Position numbers and translations under genes: made by a program. A stretch of 11,188 nucleotides of DNA from Betaproteobacteria bacterium (GTDB lineage: Bacteria > Pseudomonadota > Gammaproteobacteria > Burkholderiales > SG8-41): NCBI GenBank assembly GCA_025356695.1, contig JANXSE010000018.1:1-11188 (forward strand), read 5' to 3'. The stretch's first letter is position 1, and every line of letters starts with the position of its first letter. The notes under the pieces were generated by a model. It was not told the DNA's origin. It did no database searches and worked only from the letters and a program-made list of their open reading frames with translations. Positions 7,643 to 11,188 of this stretch are shown in pieces.

Positions 7643-8530
7643 TTACCTGAACACTATCCAGCCAGCACTGCCGGCAGACATCAGCAGGATTGCGAAACCC
7701 AGCCACCACCATTGCCGCCGGCGGGCAGCGGGCGTATCGATAGCCGCCGCGCGCACATGATGCGGCAGCACCTGCTGGGCGCCCTCGCCAAATGCAAGCA
7801 ACAGCGATTTATGCGCCAGCACATTCACCAACCGCGGAATGCCGCCGCTGGCGCGGTGCAACGCGCGTACCGCCGGCGGCGTAACCAGCCGGTTGCCGAG
7901 ATACCCCGCAACGCGCAGGCGGTGCGCCAGGTAGTAATCAAGTTCTTCGCGTCCGAGTTCACCCAGGCGGCACTGAAAGGTAATGCGCTGCCGCAACTGG
8001 CGAACTGAATTCTCGGCAAGTTTGTAGTCGAGTTCGGGCTGGCCGAATAAAACCACTTGCAACAGCTTGCGCTTTTCAGTTTCCAGATTAGTCAGCAGCC
8101 GCAATGCTTCGAGGCTTTCGATCGGCATCGCCTGCGCCTCATCGAGACACAACACCACCGACTTGCCCTCGCCGGCAAAACCCAGCAATGCCTGGGTGAG
8201 GCCCTTGATCAAATGATGCTGATCATCCTCCCTGGCGAGTTTGACGCCGAGTTCTTCCGCCAGCGCCAGCAGCAAAGTGCGCGGCTCCAGGTACGGATTG
8301 GGGATGTAAGCAGACACGTAAGCGTCGTCGAGCATGGCGAGGAACTTGCGGCACAGGAGCGTTTTACCGGTACCAACTTCGCCGGTAATCTTGATGAAGC
8401 CTTCGCCGTTTTTAACCGCGACGAGCAGCGTGTTGAGCGCTTCCTGATGACTCGCGCACGCATACGCGAAGCTCGTGTCGGGCGTTATGCCGAACGGCAG
8501 TTCCTGCAAACCGAAGTGGGCCAGATACAT
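7643..8530 (-). CDS. mshM: MSHA biogenesis protein MshM (ExeA-like AAA ATPase)
   Basis: MshM is an ExeA/GspA-type AAA+ ATPase of MSHA pilus assembly; relatives help to place or assemble the secretin through the cell wall. The N-terminal MYLAHFGLQELPFGITPD is the ExeA-family signature. Walker A is GEVGTGKT (residues 50-57) and Walker B is VVLCLDE (125-131) followed by AQAM. LVVLFGQPELDYKL-like sensor sequence and the GIPRLVNVLAHKSLLLAF C-terminal AAA subdomain follow. Residues about 273-294 form one membrane helix close to the C-terminus, after an Arg-rich stretch. Unlike ExeA there is no periplasmic peptidoglycan-binding domain: only a few residues follow the helix. The gene begins 9 nt after the mshL stop with a GGG-containing ribosome site. 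All ATPase residues are intact. Confidence 0.92.
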   Translation of the reverse strand: MYLAHFGLQELPFGITPDTSFAYACASHQEALNTLLVAVKNGEGFIKITGEVGTGKTLLCRKFLAMLDDAYVSAYIPNPYLEPRTLLLALAEELGVKLAREDDQHHLIKGLTQALLGFAGEGKSVVLCLDEAQAMPIESLEALRLLTNLETEKRKLLQVVLFGQPELDYKLAENSVRQLRQRITFQCRLGELGREELDYYLAHRLRVAGYLGNRLVTPPAVRALHRASGGIPRLVNVLAHKSLLLAFGEGAQQVLPHHVRAAAIDTPAARRRQWWWLGFAILLMSAGSAGWIVFR

Positions 8531-8539
8531 GGGGCCCTG

Positions 8540-10297
8540 TTATTTGCCTTTGGCTGGCGGTTTCTCTGCAGCCGGATCCGGGCGGCGTAGATTCTGCATT
8601 CGCTCGTTGACCTCCTGCGCCTGCTGCTGCCACAAAGCATCGCCCTTGATAATGGTCGTCTTCAGCAGAATCACCAGTTCACTCTTGGTCAGTTGCTGAC
8701 TGCGACTGCCGAACGCGCTGCTGAAAATCGAATTTCGCGTACCTGGCAGGCCCGAATCGCCGCTGGCCTGCGATTGTTTCATCAGGCCGCCGATCGCCGC
8801 GATGGTGCCATCCTGCACCCGCACGATAGTGTCGCTTTCGTTGATGTTGCTCGACGCCAGCGGCAAAGTGATCGTGCCGAGGGTACCGAGGTTGAGCGTT
8901 TTGGTCTTGTCGGTCACCAGGCTGACGGACGGATGCACGTGCAACGTTATCTGGTCGTCGTCGGAAATCTGCGGCGTCACGTCGAGCGCAATACCCGAGA
9001 AGAACGGTTGCACGGTAATGGTCGGTGAGATGGTATTGCCGGTTCCGCTGGTCGTCGTCGTGGTTGAGATGTTGGTGACGAAGAATTCGTCGGTGCCGAC
9101 CTTGATCACCGCCTTCTGGTTGTTCAGCGTGGCAATGCGCGGGCTCGACAGCACGTGCACCGTTCCCTGCGACTCAAGAAAAGTCAGCAATGAGGCAAAA
9201 GTGCTCGACTGGAAGGCCAGCCCGAACACTGACGCCGGCACGTTAGCGCCGGCCGCCAATCCGGCAACGCTGCCGGTCAGCGCAGCCACCGCTGAATTCG
9301 ACAATGGTGTGCCGTCAGGCGCACGCGCAGTGAATGCCGACAGTGTGCCGCTATTGCCCAGCGTGGTGCCCGGCTGCAAAACACCGCCTGCAAAATTACC
9401 CTTGAATGCCGCCCAGTTGACGCCGGTCGAAAATTGATCGCTGAGTGTGACTTCGATGATCTTGGCTTCGAGCATGACCTGCCGCTCGACCACCAGCGAC
9501 ATGGCTTTGAGGTACTGATCGACCGCGCGCAAATCAGCCGGCAGCGCGCGCACCAGTATCACCCCGGCCTGCGCGTTAACAACCACGTTGGCGCCGGAGT
9601 CGCTACCGATAATCGTGCGAATGGCGTTGCCGACATCGGTCCAGAAATCGTTATCCGAGGTGGTCGTGATGCGGCTGCTGTCGGAGCGTGCCGCGGTGGC
9701 CGTCGGCGCCGCCGCACTGGTCGTTGTTGCCGTCGTTGCCGGCGTGCCGGCAGCGCCACCGGTGGAAGGCTGAATCGAGCCTGAAGACACCCGCATGTCG
9801 GCACTGCCAACACGGCGCCCGGCAAGATAATTCACTTGGAACAGGCGCGTCTGCACTGTCACTGGCTGCACATAAATGCGCATGCCCTGTATCTTGTATT
9901 CGTAACCATAGAGTTCGCGAATTGCCTCAAGCGCCTCCGTCATCGTTACATCTTTGAGGTTCAGCGAAATGTTTTCCTTGATGTCGGGATGCACGAGCAT
10001 GCTGTAGCGCGTACCCGACACGAGCGCCATGAAAACCTGATTGGCCGGCGCCGTGTTGACGTTAAGGTCGAAGCGCGGGTCGACCGGTTTGTCGCCCGAC
10101 TTCGGCATATCCACTGTCAGCGCCGGTAGCAGCGCCTGGTTGACGGCATCAGGCTGCGCCGGCTTGACGCGCGCTTGCGCCGCCCGGCTCAACTCGGCCT
10201 CGATCTGCGCCTGCACGGCGTTTGATTTGATGGGTCTTGAAGATTCGCAAGCCGCCAGCGCGAGCGCCATCAAAATGACGATTAACAGTTTTTTCAT
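8540..10297 (-). CDS. mshL: MSHA biogenesis protein MshL (outer-membrane secretin, lipoprotein)
   Basis: MshL forms the outer-membrane secretin ring through which the MSHA pilus leaves the cell. The 585-residue protein starts with a lipoprotein signal peptide whose lipobox LAAC puts the lipidated Cys at 17. An STN/N0-type domain follows (about 75-145, with NISLNLKDVTMTEALEAI). A Thr/Ser/Ala-rich linker spans about 171-215. An N1-type repeat spans about 219-268, and the secretin domain runs from about 270 to 550 with LEAKIIEV, VHVLSSPRIATLNNQKAVIKVG and SELVILLKTTII. The usual hydrophobic C-terminal lip motif (PxLGxLF type) is replaced by GLPGTRNSIFSSAFGSR. The start ATG overlaps the mshK stop (ATGA) and has GGGAA upstream. 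Assignment over PilQ or GspD rests on the lipobox, the size and the msh neighbours. Confidence 0.93.
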   Translation of the reverse strand: MKKLLIVILMALALAACESSRPIKSNAVQAQIEAELSRAAQARVKPAQPDAVNQALLPALTVDMPKSGDKPVDPRFDLNVNTAPANQVFMALVSGTRYSMLVHPDIKENISLNLKDVTMTEALEAIRELYGYEYKIQGMRIYVQPVTVQTRLFQVNYLAGRRVGSADMRVSSGSIQPSTGGAAGTPATTATTTSAAAPTATAARSDSSRITTTSDNDFWTDVGNAIRTIIGSDSGANVVVNAQAGVILVRALPADLRAVDQYLKAMSLVVERQVMLEAKIIEVTLSDQFSTGVNWAAFKGNFAGGVLQPGTTLGNSGTLSAFTARAPDGTPLSNSAVAALTGSVAGLAAGANVPASVFGLAFQSSTFASLLTFLESQGTVHVLSSPRIATLNNQKAVIKVGTDEFFVTNISTTTTTSGTGNTISPTITVQPFFSGIALDVTPQISDDDQITLHVHPSVSLVTDKTKTLNLGTLGTITLPLASSNINESDTIVRVQDGTIAAIGGLMKQSQASGDSGLPGTRNSIFSSAFGSRSQQLTKSELVILLKTTIIKGDALWQQQAQEVNERMQNLRRPDPAAEKPPAKGK

Positions 10298-10713
10298 TTC
10301 TGTGTTCCCTGGGTATTAGTCGCGGGGCTGCGTTTTTTCGTCGCCACCGCCTTTGCTGCGGCAGGTGGCACCACCACCACCGGCTTCATTTCCACACCCG
10401 AATACAAGTGCAGCGTTTCAGTACCGCCGGCAGAACGCAGCACCACTTCGGTTTCGGTGATCCTGACGACGCGCGCGTCGCCATATTTGCCGCCCTGCTT
10501 CACATGCTCGCCGCCGATAATCGCGGAGCGCCCGGCAGGACTGATCATCACGCTTTGCAGCACCGGGCTGCCGGCCTGCGCATCAACGCCGGGCGTATTC
10601 AACAGAACCGCTGGCGGCGGCCGCGTCGGGTCGCCCGCCACCTGGGCCAGCGCCGGATGCAACAGCAGTACTGACAGCGCGCACATGATACGCATAACGT
10701 TTATCCGTTTCAT
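10294..10713 (-). CDS. mshK: MSHA biogenesis protein MshK
   Basis: MshK is a small periplasmic protein of MSHA pilus assembly, comparable in place and size to pilotin- or GspC/PilP-like partners of secretins; its role is poorly defined. After a signal peptide (about 1-24, ending HPALA) comes DPTRPP, the short motif typical of MshK and GspC-like proteins. Next is a beta-rich segment (LQSVMISPAGRSAIIGGEHVKQGGKYGDARVVRIT), here quoted only as a region of about residues 52-86. A Lys/Ala/Pro-rich tail ends the protein. I chose the ATG at 10713 because it overlaps the mshJ stop as ATGA and puts the signal peptide at the very N-terminus (139 residues). An ATG at 10725 would add four residues and is the alternative; neither start has an ideal ribosome site. 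The 3' end overlaps mshL by 4 nt. Confidence 0.85.
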   Translation of the reverse strand: MKRINVMRIMCALSVLLLHPALAQVAGDPTRPPPAVLLNTPGVDAQAGSPVLQSVMISPAGRSAIIGGEHVKQGGKYGDARVVRITETEVVLRSAGGTETLHLYSGVEMKPVVVVPPAAAKAVATKKRSPATNTQGTQK

Positions 10714-11188
10714 ACTTCGAGCCATGCCTTATCCAGACTTAGCGTGTATATCGTCACTGTCAGCGTCAGCCGCGGATAATCACCGGCATTGAGGCTGGCC
10801 CGCGACCAGAACATGCGCGCGGGCAATTTCTCGAGACGCGAAAGGTAATCATAAAGGTCGGCATAGCTGCCGGCGAGCCTGACCTCGACGCCATGCTTGA
10901 ATACATTGCCTTCGCTCAGCGCCTGCTTGTCTGCGGCGGAGGCATCTGCTGCTGCGGCACGCTTTTCAACCAGCGTTGCCAGCGGCAGCGTGCGCATGCC
11001 GACCAGTTGCAGGCGCGGATTGCGCGCCAGCATGTTCTGCAGCAACGCATTCATGCGCTGCGCCGGCACCAGGCTTTGCTGCATGCTTTTCAAACTATCG
11101 TCTATGTTCGCAATCTGGCCCTGCAAGTCGGCACGGCGCGTGCGCGCCGCGCTGTCGGGGTCAGCCAAGCGCTGCTCAAGCGCCTGCA
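10710..11188 (-). CDS. mshJ: MSHA biogenesis protein MshJ, 5' end cut off by the window edge
   Basis: MshJ is a bitopic inner-membrane protein resembling GspM/PilO, thought to join MshI and other parts of the inner-membrane assembly platform. The reverse strand is open from the window edge to the stop at 10710, giving about 158 codons. The usual length is a little over 200, so the cytoplasmic tail and membrane helix lie outside. What remains is a Gln/Leu/Arg-rich helical or coiled-coil stretch (ALEQRLADP onward), then LQLVGMRTLP, VFKHGVEVRLAGSYADLYDYLSRLEKLP (given as region landmarks within about residues 95-125) and MFWSRASLNAGDYPRLTLT, the ferredoxin-like C-terminal domain typical of PilO/GspM folds. 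A TTG at 11166-11168 lies within the coding frame and is not the real start. The stop overlaps the mshK start. Confidence 0.85.
   Translation of the reverse strand, partial: QALEQRLADPDSAARTRRADLQGQIANIDDSLKSMQQSLVPAQRMNALLQNMLARNPRLQLVGMRTLPLATLVEKRAAAADASAADKQALSEGNVFKHGVEVRLAGSYADLYDYLSRLEKLPARMFWSRASLNAGDYPRLTLTVTIYTLSLDKAWLEV

Noticed and set aside
9680..9780. Repeat-like Thr/Ala codon tract in mshL
   Set aside because: It is an imperfect low-complexity linker within an intact secretin frame, not a tandem DNA repeat with a definable unit.

Overview
The window reads as ordinary chromosomal DNA of a betaproteobacterium, with moderately high GC. The evidence is the CoxB sequence style (WKWGYDY, then the loop with SFYSSMSTPR), a biotin operon in the order bioB-bioF-bioH-bioC-bioD, and a Vibrio-like MSHA pilus gene order, all with uniform base use. 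I see no mobile elements, tRNA or rRNA genes, CRISPR arrays or phage genes. The genus cannot be fixed from this sequence.

Layout. (1) Positions 1-686, minus strand: the 5' three quarters of coxB, the CuA subunit of an aa3-type cytochrome c oxidase; the gene runs off the left edge. (2) Positions 687-1059: a 373-bp non-coding stretch, serving as the coxB leader and the region downstream of bioD. (3) Positions 1060-5606, minus strand: a compact biotin synthesis operon, bioB-bioF-bioH-bioC-bioD in transcription order. Its genes overlap or nearly touch, and two use non-ATG starts (GTG for bioF, TTG for bioD). BioC and BioH make pimeloyl-ACP, and BioF, BioD and BioB carry out three of the four ring-forming steps. 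The remaining step (BioA, DAPA aminotransferase) is not encoded here. (4) Positions 5607-5744: a short divergent control region with a good sigma70-like promoter for bioB and an imperfect inverted repeat over its -35 box. (5) Positions 5658-6401, plus strand: a ComF-family phosphoribosyltransferase-like gene, the only plus-strand gene. (6) Positions 6416-11188, minus strand: mshJ (partial)-mshK-mshL-mshM-mshN, encoding envelope parts of an MSHA-type type IV pilus machine: inner-membrane assembly proteins, the outer-membrane secretin, an ExeA-like ATPase and a TPR protein. This run ends head-on against comF, so the motor genes mshE and mshG do not follow mshN as they do in Vibrio.

Every long stretch is explained by known families, and I found no convincing undescribed system. 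The points worth a second look are modest: the bioB/comF control region and the comF start, the broken MSHA gene order, an atypical secretin C-terminal motif, the non-ATG coupled starts, the absence of bioA, and the coxB leader.
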